The position numbers were made by a program, and so were the translations under genes. 24,111 bases of DNA from Verrucomicrobiales bacterium (GTDB taxonomy: Bacteria; Verrucomicrobiota; Verrucomicrobiia; Limisphaerales; UBA11320): the NCBI GenBank assembly GCA_003452185.1, contig DMJJ01000610.1, forward strand, positions 1 to 24,111, read 5' to 3'. The notes below the pieces were generated by a model that was not told the origin of the DNA, made no database searches, and saw only the letters and a program-made list of their open reading frames with translations. Each line of letters opens with the position of its first letter. The stretch's first letter is position 1. Positions 6,526 through 14,780 of this stretch are shown piece after piece.

Positions 6526-8720
6526 AGGAGAGTTCTGCAGGCAAACAGCTGCATCCACCGGACCGTCCGTTCCCGGTGGATGATCGGATAGACCCCGAGG
6601 CTCGTCATCGACTGGAACTCCTGGGCGATATCGCCGGGCGGGGGACCGTCGATCGGGCGGTCGGGCTTCGGCCCTCCCGGGACTGCCGGGGCATCGGGGA
6701 CATCCACCTCCTGCACGAAGATCGCATTCTCCCCCTTCCGGTGCCCTGCGTACCCGGGCCAGAAGTAGAACTGGTTGTCCGGGTGGCGGGAGGTCTTATA
6801 GAAAACGAACGGGTGGGTTCCGGCGGCCTTTCGGGCCTCCTCGATGTAGAAGGTGATCTCGCCGACCAGGCCATAGTGGTTGGCCACGACAAAGACCGGT
6901 TTTCCCTCGGCAGCCAGTTTTTGTCTCGCCGTCTCAACGATCTGCCCGAGCTCGCTCCACCCCTGGACGCGTCGCGTGGGATCGATCTCGACGGGGAAGA
7001 CATGCCCTGTTGCCTTCCTCACCAGGCCGGTGTCGTGCATCAGCACCACCATGGGAAGCCCGAGGAGGAGGCTGCCGAGAAGGAGTCGGCGCGGGGCGCG
7101 CGACCCGGCCTGCCACCGCTCGTACCAATAGAGCACCGTCAGGCAGAGCAGGGGGATGACGGCCGGGGCGATCCAGTTGGGGAAAATTCGTTTGTAGAAG
7201 CTGAACCCGAGGTATCCCAGGAAGACCGGGGCTCCCATCCAGAAAAGAAACCGGGCGAGGGCGGGTCGGGAGGAGATCTTCCGGTAGTGGATCATCGCCG
7301 GGATGGCTGCGCCAAAGAGCACCGGATTCAGGAGGATTGCCTCGGCGCCCAGGAAATCGATCAGGAACCGGAGGGTTGGGCGCCACGGTTCGCGCCGGGT
7401 GGCGTTGAACCGAACGTGGTCGACGGTCACCCAGTCGTGCTGGGAGTTCCAGACCAGCACAGGCACGAGGCAGAGCAGGGCAATGGCGGCGGCGATCCAG
7501 GGGCCGGGGCGGCGGAGGTGGACCCTGGCTGCGGGCCAGGCGGCGAAGAGGAACCCCCAGCAGAGGAGCTGGTAGAGGCCGGCGTACTTGCTCAGTGCCG
7601 CGAGCCCCATGCAGAGCCCGCACACGGCCCACTGCGGGGTGGTGCCGTAGGGGTGCGCGGCGCGCCACCCCACGACCATCGCAGCCGTCCAGAACAGGAC
7701 CAGCGGGGGGTCGACCGTGATGAGGGTGGCGCCGACGGCCAGCAGCGGCACGGCGTTCATCACCAGCACCAGCCAGAAGGCGGGTCGCACCCCCGCCGTG
7801 GCGGAGAAGAACCGCAGGAGCAGCCAGCTCAACACCGCGCCGATGACCGGGGAGGTGAATCGGACCCCGAACATCGTATCCCCCCAGAGCGCGGTCCCCG
7901 CGGCATGGAGCAGGGCGATCATCGGGGGCTTGCTGTAGTAGGAGAGAGCGAGGTGCTTCGACCAGAGCCACTGGTAGGCTTCATCCTCGCTCAGCTCGAT
8001 CTTCCCCGCGAGGAGGTAGGCGATCCGTACCGCAAGGAGAGCCACGATCAACAGCAGGCCGCTCCGGGTCCAGGCCAGGTCGCTGAGAGGCTGGCGAGGG
8101 GTGTCGGCCCGGGGCGCGGCGGAGCCCGGGGCGGGGACCAGTGTGGGGAGCCGCTCCCCGAGCTCGGGGATGAACCGGTGGCCGCACCACCCCCAGGCCG
8201 ATTCGGCACCCTTGAAGAGGAGGAACGTGTACATGGCCCCGAGGAGGGCGCCCCCCAGGACATCCGATGGGTAGTGAACCCCGACGTAAACCCGTGAGAA
8301 GGAGACCAGACCCGCGACCAGCAGCACCCAGCGCCACCGGGCGGGATAGTACAGGGCCGTCAGCACGACGGCGGCAAACCAGGTGGAGGCATGTGAGGAG
8401 GGGAAGCTCCCGCTCCCGCCCCGGCCGACAAGGACGCGTGCCTCCTCCAGGGTGAGGAAGGGCCGGGGGCGGTGGAGGGCGGCCTTGATGACGTTGATCA
8501 GCAGGTTGTCGCCGATCATCAGCAGCACGAGCATCATTGCGACAAACAGCCGGCCGCGCGCCCCCCCGCGCCAGAGGAGCCAGATGCCGGCGGCCGCCAG
8601 CACCGGGATGAACAGGGTGTTGCCGCTGAGCCACGGCATGATCAGGTCGAACACCGGGTTGGCCAGCGTACGGTTGATCAGCCGAAAGAGAGCCGCATCG
8701 ATGGCGAGGAGCGAGTCCAC
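6522..8720 (-). CDS. PAP2 phosphatase fused to ArnT/PMT-like membrane glycosyltransferase
   Basis: A 732-residue two-domain membrane protein. Residues 1-170 are a complete PAP2 (type 2 phosphatidic acid phosphatase) domain: KX6RP at 79-87, PSSH at 107-110 and SRX5HX3D at 142-153, among about five membrane helices. A Pro/Ala-rich linker (about 185-215) joins it to a GT-C fold glycosyltransferase of the PMT/ArnT type (GT39/GT83-like). This has the acidic motif LSEDEAYQW (Asp246, Glu247) in the first periplasmic loop, YYSKPPM, and many membrane helices to about residue 560. A soluble C-terminal part follows (KPVFVVANHYGLVGE, FYFWPGYAG). Such transferases use polyprenyl-phosphate sugars; the PAP2 half could dephosphorylate the lipid carrier. 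The start is GTG 8720-8718, 70 bp after apt, without a Shine-Dalgarno sequence. The acceptor is unknown. Confidence 0.87.
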   Translation of the reverse strand: MDSLLAIDAALFRLINRTLANPVFDLIMPWLSGNTLFIPVLAAAGIWLLWRGGARGRLFVAMMLVLLMIGDNLLINVIKAALHRPRPFLTLEEARVLVGRGGSGSFPSSHASTWFAAVVLTALYYPARWRWVLLVAGLVSFSRVYVGVHYPSDVLGGALLGAMYTFLLFKGAESAWGWCGHRFIPELGERLPTLVPAPGSAAPRADTPRQPLSDLAWTRSGLLLIVALLAVRIAYLLAGKIELSEDEAYQWLWSKHLALSYYSKPPMIALLHAAGTALWGDTMFGVRFTSPVIGAVLSWLLLRFFSATAGVRPAFWLVLVMNAVPLLAVGATLITVDPPLVLFWTAAMVVGWRAAHPYGTTPQWAVCGLCMGLAALSKYAGLYQLLCWGFLFAAWPAARVHLRRPGPWIAAAIALLCLVPVLVWNSQHDWVTVDHVRFNATRREPWRPTLRFLIDFLGAEAILLNPVLFGAAIPAMIHYRKISSRPALARFLFWMGAPVFLGYLGFSFYKRIFPNWIAPAVIPLLCLTVLYWYERWQAGSRAPRRLLLGSLLLGLPMVVLMHDTGLVRKATGHVFPVEIDPTRRVQGWSELGQIVETARQKLAAEGKPVFVVANHYGLVGEITFYIEEARKAAGTHPFVFYKTSRHPDNQFYFWPGYAGHRKGENAIFVQEVDVPDAPAVPGGPKPDRPIDGPPPGDIAQEFQSMTSLGVYPIIHRERTVRWMQLFACRTLL

Positions 8721-8756
8721 GGGGGAGGAAGGTTGGGCGTGGCCGGGGCGGCGCGT

Positions 8757-8778
8757 CGGGGAGGAGGGTTCCTCCCCG
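8757..8778 (-). other. Perfect hairpin between apt and the PAP2-glycosyltransferase gene
   Basis: CGGGGAGGA at 8757-8765 is exactly complementary to TCCTCCCCG at 8770-8778, with a 4-base loop. In the minus-strand transcript it lies in the 70-base gap between apt and the next gene. No T tract follows on that strand, so it is more likely an mRNA processing, stability or attenuation element than a terminator. Confidence 0.45.
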
Positions 8779-8790
8779 TCGGGGGGCCGC

Positions 8791-9333
8791 TCAGTACACC
8801 ACCTGGGCCTTGACCGGGAATTTGCCGAGGCGGTTTCGCCCGTGCAGGAACGTGAGCTCGATGAGGAAGCCCACCTGGAGGATTCTTGCGCCGATCCGCT
8901 CCAGCAGGAGGGCCGCGGCCTCGGCGGTGCCGCCGGTGGCGAGGAGGTCGTCGAGGAGGAGCACCCGGCTGCCCGGCTTCACCGCATCGATGTGGATCGC
9001 GATGGTGTTGGACCCGTACTCCAGGTCATACGTCTGCTCGTGCGTCTGGTAGGGGAGCTTCCCCTTCTTGCGCACCGGGACGAACCCCGCCTGGAGCTTG
9101 ACTGCCGCGGCGGAGGCGAAGATGAAGCCACGGGCGTCGATCCCGACCACCGCGTCGACATCCCCGGGCTTGAACCCGGCGGTCATCAGGTCGATGGCGC
9201 CCGCCAGAAGGCGGGGGTTGGCGAGCAACGGGGTGATGTCCTTGAACTGGACCCCGGGCTGGGGGAAATCCGCGACGTTGCGGATCGCTTGCTGAAGTTC
9301 GACTGGCGTGACCGAGGCCGACGGGTGCGTCAT
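8791..9333 (-). CDS. apt: Adenine phosphoribosyltransferase
   Basis: This 180-residue protein has the usual length and layout of Apt. It begins with LQQAIRNVADFPQPGVQFKD, a typical ITPLL segment, and the AVVGIDARGFIF flexible-loop region. The segment VPVRKKGKLPYQT comes next, and the PRPP-binding signature VLLLDDLLATGGTA sits at 124-137 (Asp128, Asp129). It converts adenine and PRPP to AMP and pyrophosphate in purine salvage, in the cytoplasm. ATG 9333-9331 gives the expected N-terminus. It follows the sigma-factor gene by 54 bp on the same strand, probably in the same transcript. No anomalies in active-site residues. Confidence 0.95.
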   Translation of the reverse strand: MTHPSASVTPVELQQAIRNVADFPQPGVQFKDITPLLANPRLLAGAIDLMTAGFKPGDVDAVVGIDARGFIFASAAAVKLQAGFVPVRKKGKLPYQTHEQTYDLEYGSNTIAIHIDAVKPGSRVLLLDDLLATGGTAEAAALLLERIGARILQVGFLIELTFLHGRNRLGKFPVKAQVVY

Positions 9334-9387
9334 GGGCGCATGGTGCGCCAGAAGCTTCGATCAACGCAAGTTTGAGTAGGGCCGCGG

Positions 9388-10428
9388 CTACTTTTGAACC
9401 GCCTCGAGCTTCTCGATCATCCGGCGAAGCTTGTTGAGGGCGAGATTCTGGATCTGGCGGATCCGCTCGCGCGTGACGCCAAACTTTTCCCCGACCTCCT
9501 CCAGCGTCCGCTCGGGGCCGCCGTCGAGCCCGAAACGATAACGGAGAATCGAGGATTCCCGTTCGTCGAGGTCCTTCACCATGGCCTGAAGCATCAGGGT
9601 GACGGTCTTGTCCTCAAGCTCCTCGTACGGGGTGTCGGCGTTCTCGTCCTGCACCACCTCGGCGTAGGTGTTCGACTCGTCATCCCCGATGGGCGCGTCA
9701 AGCGAGGCGGGCCGGATGGCCGCGGTGCGCATCATGGCCACGCGGGAGGCGCTGATCCCCAGCTCCTCGCCGAGCTCCTCGTCCGTTGGCTCCCGTCCAA
9801 AGATCTCCTGAAGCTTCATCGACACCCGGCGCATCTTCGAGATCTTGTCCACCAGGTGGACCGGGAGTCGGATGGTCTTCGACTGGTTGGCCAGCGCACG
9901 CTTGATCGATTGCTTGATCCACCAGGCTCCGTAGGTCGAAAGCTTTCCCCCCTTGGAGGGGTCGAACCGCTCGACGGCCTTCATCAGGCCGATGTTTCCC
10001 TCGCTGACGAGGTCCAGCAGCGGAAGCCCGAACCCTTCATAATCGTGGGCGATCTTGACCACGAGGCGGAGGTTCGCCTTGATCATGAGTTCCCGGGCCT
10101 TCTTGTCCCCTTTCTTGATCTTGGCCGCGAGGTCGATCTCCTCCTGGGGGGTGAGGAGCTTCACCTGGCCGATCTCCCGCAGGTAGAGCTTGAATGCCGT
10201 GTCGGCATCGTAGGCGGGGCGTTCCTTGGCCGCCGGCTCGGTCGCCGCCGGCGCGGGGGTCTCGCGCGGGATGTTGGGGATGTCCCGGAGCTCCACCTCC
10301 TCGGTCTTGGAGGGGGAACGTCCATGGGGTTTGGCTCCAGCCTTTTCGGCCGCCTTCCGGGCTGCCGTAAGGAGCGAAGTGCCCTTCGCTTTGATGCCCG
10401 CCTTCCGGGCTTTGGTTCGAGCTGCCAT
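9388..10428 (-). CDS. Sigma-70 family RNA polymerase sigma factor (RpoD/RpoS type)
   Basis: A 346-residue primary-type sigma factor. A Lys/Ala-rich basic tail (residues 1-40) and an acidic/Pro linker replace region 1.1. Region 1.2 is DTAFKLYLREIGQVKLLT, and region 2 includes LVSEGNIGLMKAVERFDP and the -10-recognition segment YGAWWIKQSIKRAL. Region 3 starts near RLPVHLVDKISKM. Region 4 ends with GVTRERIRQIQNLALNKLRR, the -35-binding helix-turn-helix. The short N-terminus suggests a group 2 (RpoS/SigA-like) alternative sigma rather than the housekeeping factor, but this cannot be settled here. The start ATG 10428-10426 has AGGAC close upstream. It heads the minus-strand gene run, and its leader contains an inverted repeat at 10449-10471. 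Confidence 0.92.
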   Translation of the reverse strand: MAARTKARKAGIKAKGTSLLTAARKAAEKAGAKPHGRSPSKTEEVELRDIPNIPRETPAPAATEPAAKERPAYDADTAFKLYLREIGQVKLLTPQEEIDLAAKIKKGDKKARELMIKANLRLVVKIAHDYEGFGLPLLDLVSEGNIGLMKAVERFDPSKGGKLSTYGAWWIKQSIKRALANQSKTIRLPVHLVDKISKMRRVSMKLQEIFGREPTDEELGEELGISASRVAMMRTAAIRPASLDAPIGDDESNTYAEVVQDENADTPYEELEDKTVTLMLQAMVKDLDERESSILRYRFGLDGGPERTLEEVGEKFGVTRERIRQIQNLALNKLRRMIEKLEAVQK

Positions 10429-10448
10429 ACGTCCTATCTTCTTTCTCT

Positions 10449-10471
10449 ACTTGCCTTTGACATCGGCAAGT
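10449..10471 (-). promoter_or_regulatory. Perfect 7-bp inverted repeat in the sigma gene leader
   Basis: ACTTGCC (10449-10455) and GGCAAGT (10465-10471) are exact inverted repeats with a 9-base spacer, ending 21 bp upstream of the sigma ATG. It could be an operator or a leader hairpin. A TTGACA at 10457-10462 on the plus strand lies inside it, but I see no matching -10 box. Confidence 0.4.
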
Positions 10472-10701
10472 CGGGTTTCAAACTACAGTTGGGTTGGCGC
10501 CGGGTCCTGGGTCTGGGGGTTGTGTTCTAGTGAGTTGACAGGGGCCGGGACGGATCGTCACGCGAGACCCTCCTGGAATGGGAAGTGGCTGGCTGGACGC
10601 CCGGTGCGCCGACGCCGGCACCCGGCACACCCCCCGGAGCGGAGGCCCCCCCGCAGACCTGTTCTTGCCAGCCAGGGGGCTGGTTCCTGTATGGTCCCTT
10701 C

Positions 10702-11883
10702 ATGATCCTCACACCCCTGTTCAGCGAGTTCCGTCGCCCCCTCTTACGCGCCCTCTCCTCCCTCTTGGCGTCGGCCGCCCTCGGGACTCCCGCCGGGGCC
10801 TCGGCGCAGGAGTACTTCGCGTACTTCGGGACTTACACCGGCAAATCCAGCAAAGGGATCTATGTCAGCCGGTTTACCCCAAGGGATGGCCGCTTGAGCC
10901 CAGCCCAGCTCGCGGCCGAATCCCCGGACCCGTCGTTTCTGGCCTCCCACCCCAACGGCCGATTCCTCTATGCGGTGAATGAGGTCAGCGAGTTCCAAGG
11001 GGAGAAGGGGGGCGGGGTGTCGGCATTTCAAATCGACCCCGCCACCGGCAGCCTGACCTTGCTGAACCACCAGTCGACCAAGGGAGCCGCCCCATGTCAT
11101 CTGGTGGTCGACCCCTCGGGGCGGGCGGTCTTGGTGGCCAACTACGGGGGAGGGAGCGTTGCCTCCTATCCTTTGGGTGCGGATGGGCGCATTGGCCCAG
11201 TGGCTTCCTTTATCCAGCATACCGGCAAGGGGACCAACCCGCAGCGTCAGGAGGGGCCACATGCCCACTCGATTTACGTCGATCCGATCCGCCGTCACGC
11301 CGTGGTCGCCGATCTCGGCCTGGACAAGGTTCTCACCTACCAGTTCGACCCGACCACGGCTCGGCTGACCCCCAACATGCCTCCCTTCGTCGCCCTGACG
11401 CCGGGTGCCGGTCCCCGGCATCTTGCGTTCTCCCCTGCGGGACGCTTCGCCTACGCCATCAACGAGATGCAATCCACGATCTCCGTTCTCGCCTACAACG
11501 CCCAGACCGGGGAATTCCGTTTGGGAGACTCCCATCCGACGCTTCCGGCCGGATTCAAGGGGGAGAGTTCGACGGCGGAAATCATGATGCACCCCACGGG
11601 CAAGTTCCTCTACGGGTCGAACCGCGGCCATGATAGCATCGCTGTCTTCTCGGTCGACCCCGCCGGGGGAAAGCTCCAGCTCCTACAGCACCAAGCGATC
11701 GGTGGAAAAACCCCTCGTGGCTTCGTGATCGACCCGACCGGGGGGTGGCTACTGGTTGGAAACCAAGGGTCGGACCAGGTCACCACCTTCCGAATCGACC
11801 GGTCAACGGGTCGCCTCACCCCCTCCGGCACCCCGCTGCCGGTGGGCTCCCCGGTCAGCATTAGCTTCGTGAGGCTTAAGTGA
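10702..11883 (+). CDS. Secreted lactonase-type beta-propeller protein (PF10282)
   Basis: The 393-residue protein starts at ATG 10702, giving a signal peptide with basic FRRPLLRALSSLL, a hydrophobic core and cleavage near GASA-QE. The mature part is a seven-bladed propeller of the 6-phosphogluconolactonase/muconate-lactonizing family. It opens with YFAYFGTYTGKSSKGIYV and repeats blade motifs such as FLASHPNGRFLYAVNE, CHLVVDPSGRAVLVANYGGG, RHLAFSPAGRFAYAINE and MMHPTGKFLYGSNRG. A GPHAHSIYVDP segment sits mid-protein. Since it is exported, a role as cytoplasmic Pgl is doubtful; the substrate may be an extracellular lactone. An in-frame extension to 10585 is Pro/Gly-rich and lacks signal character, so it was not used. 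The gene lies divergent to the sigma factor. Confidence 0.85.
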   Translation: MILTPLFSEFRRPLLRALSSLLASAALGTPAGASAQEYFAYFGTYTGKSSKGIYVSRFTPRDGRLSPAQLAAESPDPSFLASHPNGRFLYAVNEVSEFQGEKGGGVSAFQIDPATGSLTLLNHQSTKGAAPCHLVVDPSGRAVLVANYGGGSVASYPLGADGRIGPVASFIQHTGKGTNPQRQEGPHAHSIYVDPIRRHAVVADLGLDKVLTYQFDPTTARLTPNMPPFVALTPGAGPRHLAFSPAGRFAYAINEMQSTISVLAYNAQTGEFRLGDSHPTLPAGFKGESSTAEIMMHPTGKFLYGSNRGHDSIAVFSVDPAGGKLQLLQHQAIGGKTPRGFVIDPTGGWLLVGNQGSDQVTTFRIDRSTGRLTPSGTPLPVGSPVSISFVRLK

Positions 11884-11892
11884 TTATAAAAA

Positions 11893-11943
11893 AAGTCTAA
11901 AGGGTAAATCAGACTTGCTGCTTCTGCGCTTCGGGGGCAGTCT
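11893..11943 (+). other. Short complementary segments in an AT-rich intergenic gap
   Basis: AAGTCT (11893-11898) pairs with AGACTT (11911-11916), and AGTCT recurs at 11939-11943, so the middle segment could pair with either. The left arm is preceded by a run of seven A. The stems are only 5-6 bp, so this may be chance; it could act as a weak terminator for the propeller gene or as leader structure for the next gene. Confidence 0.25.
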
Positions 11944-11964
11944 CGCGGGGTCTCTTATCTCCGT

Positions 11965-12513
11965 GTGAGAGCCGGAACCCTCAACCAATCATCCCGCAAG
12001 GCGGCCCGTCGAAGGCGGACCGCGGCGGGATGGGTTTGCCTCGCGTTGGCTATTTCTTGCTTCTCGGGGATGGGCCCATGGTTGATGGCGGCGCTGGCCG
12101 AGTTGGATGGGTCTCATGAGGTGATCTTTGAGGACACCGGGGATGCGACGGCCTTGGTGCTGCATCATTCTCACGGGGACGCCGCGGAGCTCTGTCGTCC
12201 GGACCGGTCGGTGGTGCATCAGCATGGCTTGATGATGCGGATGATGGTGTTGCTTTCCCAGCCGGTGGACCGGGATCCGGACCACGTGCTTCCGTGCTCG
12301 GTCACCCTGGTGGGGGACCCTGCGGGTGGGCAGCGCACGGTTTCCCGGGCGGAGTCCTCCGACGCGGGCTCGGTGCTGTTTGTTGCTTTGGCTGGCTCCC
12401 GTCTCTCTCCTCCCTTGCCCCCGCTGTGGAGCGGGTCTGATCCCCCCTCCATTTCCCGGAGTGACCAGCAGCACCATCTCCTTGGTTTGCGGTCGACGGT
12501 GATCACGATTTGA
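11965..12513 (+). CDS. Small His-rich exported or membrane-anchored protein, unknown
   Basis: I do not recognise this 182-residue protein. It starts at GTG 11965 with a strongly basic stretch (RKAARRRRTAAG) followed by a hydrophobic segment (WVCLALAISCFSGMGPWLMAALA), so it has a signal peptide or membrane anchor. The next part is rich in His: VLHHSHGD, VHQHG, and later DPDHVLPC and DQQHH. This resembles small periplasmic proteins found near metal-handling genes, but no conserved metal site can be named. GC-rich third positions and the lack of in-frame stops support coding. It lies 81 bp after the propeller gene and 138 bp before the sulfatase-fold gene; the gap 12514-12651 holds nothing clear. 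Confidence 0.55.
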   Translation: MRAGTLNQSSRKAARRRRTAAGWVCLALAISCFSGMGPWLMAALAELDGSHEVIFEDTGDATALVLHHSHGDAAELCRPDRSVVHQHGLMMRMMVLLSQPVDRDPDHVLPCSVTLVGDPAGGQRTVSRAESSDAGSVLFVALAGSRLSPPLPPLWSGSDPPSISRSDQQHHLLGLRSTVITI

Positions 12514-12651
12514 TTCTTCTGTGACCTGGCCTCCCTCCCCGCGGTTTTATCGGGGGGCGCGGTCGGGTTTCTTCCTGGCTGACCGGTTCCCTCGGGTCCC
12601 TTGTCAGCATCCCTGTGTGGCTTTCCGGCTGTGATTTGATCATGCAACGAA

Positions 12652-14619
12652 ATGGATAGAGAGTTCATACGAGTTTGGATTTCCTCGCGGTTTGGCTACG
12701 TGGCGGTTCAGGCGGCTTTGATGGTCGTGCTGAGCTTCGCGCTGCGGCTGCTGCTCTGCGTGAAATTCGGCAGCGACCTGAGCGCCGGCTCCGACTGGGG
12801 CAAGGCGTTCCTGGTCGGGCTCCATCTCGATCTCGCGGTGGCGGCCGCGGCCCTGATGCCGCTCTGGGTGGTGCTGATCGCCGCTCCTGAGCGATGGTTT
12901 CGCAAGGCCGGGTTCCGCAGCCTGGTGCATGGCGCGGCGACCCTCTTCTGGCTTGTCTGGGTCTTCCTGTTCATCGCCGAGTATTTCTTCTTCGAGGAGT
13001 TTCGGTCCCGGTTCAACACGGTTGCGATCGACTACCTGCTCTACCCGCACGAGGTGTTCGTGAACATCTGGGAGAGCTACCCCCTTCCGGCGGTGATCGT
13101 GGTCTGCCTCCTTGGGGCGGGGGGGATTGTGTACGGGGCCTCGCGGGTTGCCTCCCGATGGGCTGAGGTTCCGGTGGGACGGACGGCCGGGCGGCGGCAT
13201 CTTCTGCTGGGGTTCGGGGTGACGGCCTTGCTGGCCGCGACGATCTCGCTGAACGAGACCCGCTTCAGCCGCGAGAGGTTGGTCAACGAGGTGGCGAGCA
13301 ACGGGGTCGTGTCGGTCCTGACCGCCGCCTGGTCCCGCAATCTGGACTACCCCGCGTTCTACCCGACGATGCCGACTCCGGAGGCCCGTGAGCGCGCCCG
13401 CAAGCTCCTGGCAGAGCAGGGGACCGCGTTCGGTTCGATGGGCGACGGGTTGGCGCGCCGCATCGCCGGCAGCCCGGATCGGCCCCAGCGGAATCTGGTG
13501 ATCCTCCTCGAGGAGAGCCTTGGGTCGGAGTTCTGGGGATCCCTCGGGCGTTCGGGTCCCAGCCTCACCCCCGAGATGGATCGGCTCGCCCTGTCGCAGG
13601 GGATGCTCTTCGACAACCTGTACGCGACGGGTAATCGGACGGTTCGCGGGTTCGAGGGGGTTCTCTCGAGCTTCCCGCCGCTTCCGGGGGATTCGATCGT
13701 GAAGCGGGATCGGTCGGAGAACGTCGAGACCCTGGCGCGCGTGCTGAAGCGGGACGGGTATCAAACCCTCTTCCTTTACGGTGGGCGGGGTGTGTTCGAC
13801 GGGATGCGGTCCTACGCGGTCCGGAACGGCTACGAGCGCTTCGTGGAACAGAAGGACTTTCCGAACCCCGCATTCACCACGATCTGGGGTGTCTCGAACG
13901 AGGATCTCTATCAACGGACCCTGGTGGAGTTGCGTGCCCTTCACGCCTCGGGGAAGCCGTTCTTCGCCACCGCGCTCTCGGTCTCCAACCACAAGCCGTT
14001 CACCTATCCGGCCGGGCGGATTGCGGAGGACCCCGAGGCGAGGCTCCGGGAGAATGCCGTGAAGTACACGGACTGGGCGCTCGGCCAGTTTTTTGAATCG
14101 GCCCGCCGCGAGGCCTTCTGGACCAACACCCTCTTTGTGGTGGTGGCCGACCATGGGGCGCGGGTCTACGGGAGCCAAACCATCCCGATCCGATCGTATG
14201 AGATCCCGATGGTGATCCTCGGGCCCGCCTTCGTGGAGAAGCCGTCGCGGGTCTCCACCCTCGGCTGCCAGCTCGACGTCGCCCCGACGCTGCTCGGAAT
14301 GCTCGGCCGCCCGTATGAGTCGCTCTTCTTCGGCCGCGACCTTCTCCGCCCCGTTCCGGGCGAACGGCTCGTGCTGCTGAACCACAACCGGTCCATCGGG
14401 GCCTATCGGAACGGCCGGCTCGTGGTGATGAGCCTGAACAAGAAGATTGAGTATTTCCGGGGTAATCCGAAACAGGGACAGATGGTCCGGGTGGACCGTC
14501 CCGAGTTGGAGGACCAGGAGCTGGCGGGGGATGCGGTGGCGTTGTTCCAGGTGGCTGACGAGCTCTACATGGGCCGTCGGTTCACATTGGAACCGCCCCT
14601 TTCGGCCGCCTCACGGTAA
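12652..14619 (+). CDS. LTA synthase/OpgB-type membrane sulfatase-fold phosphotransferase
   Basis: The 655-residue protein has about five N-terminal membrane helices (about 15-35, 52-78, 92-113, 145-163, 190-205) and an extracytoplasmic alkaline-phosphatase-superfamily domain from about residue 278. Active-site motifs are NLVILLEESLGSEFWG (acidic metal ligands at 287-288), ATGNRTVRGFEGVL with Thr330 as the likely nucleophile, FLYGGRGVFDGM, VSNHKPFTYP and VVADHGARVYG. LTA synthase and OpgB relatives transfer phosphoglycerol or phosphoethanolamine to glycans or lipids; the donor and acceptor here are unknown. The C-terminal tail (KIEYFRGNPKQGQMVR) reads complete. ATG 12652 lies just after CAACGAA with no strong Shine-Dalgarno. 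The two-component genes follow 161 bp downstream on the same strand. Confidence 0.9.
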   Translation: MDREFIRVWISSRFGYVAVQAALMVVLSFALRLLLCVKFGSDLSAGSDWGKAFLVGLHLDLAVAAAALMPLWVVLIAAPERWFRKAGFRSLVHGAATLFWLVWVFLFIAEYFFFEEFRSRFNTVAIDYLLYPHEVFVNIWESYPLPAVIVVCLLGAGGIVYGASRVASRWAEVPVGRTAGRRHLLLGFGVTALLAATISLNETRFSRERLVNEVASNGVVSVLTAAWSRNLDYPAFYPTMPTPEARERARKLLAEQGTAFGSMGDGLARRIAGSPDRPQRNLVILLEESLGSEFWGSLGRSGPSLTPEMDRLALSQGMLFDNLYATGNRTVRGFEGVLSSFPPLPGDSIVKRDRSENVETLARVLKRDGYQTLFLYGGRGVFDGMRSYAVRNGYERFVEQKDFPNPAFTTIWGVSNEDLYQRTLVELRALHASGKPFFATALSVSNHKPFTYPAGRIAEDPEARLRENAVKYTDWALGQFFESARREAFWTNTLFVVVADHGARVYGSQTIPIRSYEIPMVILGPAFVEKPSRVSTLGCQLDVAPTLLGMLGRPYESLFFGRDLLRPVPGERLVLLNHNRSIGAYRNGRLVVMSLNKKIEYFRGNPKQGQMVRVDRPELEDQELAGDAVALFQVADELYMGRRFTLEPPLSAASR

Positions 14620-14696
14620 CGGGCCAGCCGATGGCCCCCCCGGGTTGGGGGCCGCGGCGGGGATCCGGTTCCGGGAGGGGACCTTGGGTGCAGGGA

Positions 14697-14716
14697 TGCG
14701 TGCGTGCGTGCGTGCG
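14697..14716 (+). repeat. Tetranucleotide tandem repeat (TGCG)5
   Basis: Five uninterrupted TGCG units (14697-14716) followed by the variant TGTG lie in the gap between the sulfatase-fold gene and the response regulator, 64 bp before its ATG. Tandem tetramers can change copy number by slippage, and this one is placed where that could alter promoter spacing. Confidence 0.85.
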
Positions 14717-14780
14717 TGTGGGTGACGGGGCATGTGGGCGCCGTCCGATGACAACTCGGTGACTGGAGCAATTGACGACT

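Noticed and set aside
6435..8297. 620-residue open frame on the plus strand
   Set aside because: It is antisense to the PAP2-glycosyltransferase gene, whose motifs are intact. The translation is a Gly/Glu/His/Pro-rich low-order sequence typical of the complement of GC-rich coding DNA, with no recognisable domain.
10535..10565. TTGACA promoter-like box upstream of the lactonase-like gene
   Set aside because: No acceptable -10 hexamer lies 16-18 bases downstream, so a single hexamer match was not called a promoter.
10585..10701. N-terminal extension of the lactonase-like frame
   Set aside because: The added residues are Pro/Gly-rich and precede a signal peptide that begins properly at ATG 10702.
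12640..14385. 581-residue open frame on the minus strand
   Set aside because: It lies antisense to the LTA-synthase-type gene, and its Arg/Glu/His/Pro-rich translation has no domain or membrane pattern.
14633..14653. GGCCCCC/GGGGGCC hairpin after the sulfatase-fold gene
   Set aside because: No T tract follows and the area is G/C homopolymer-rich, so pairing by chance is likely.
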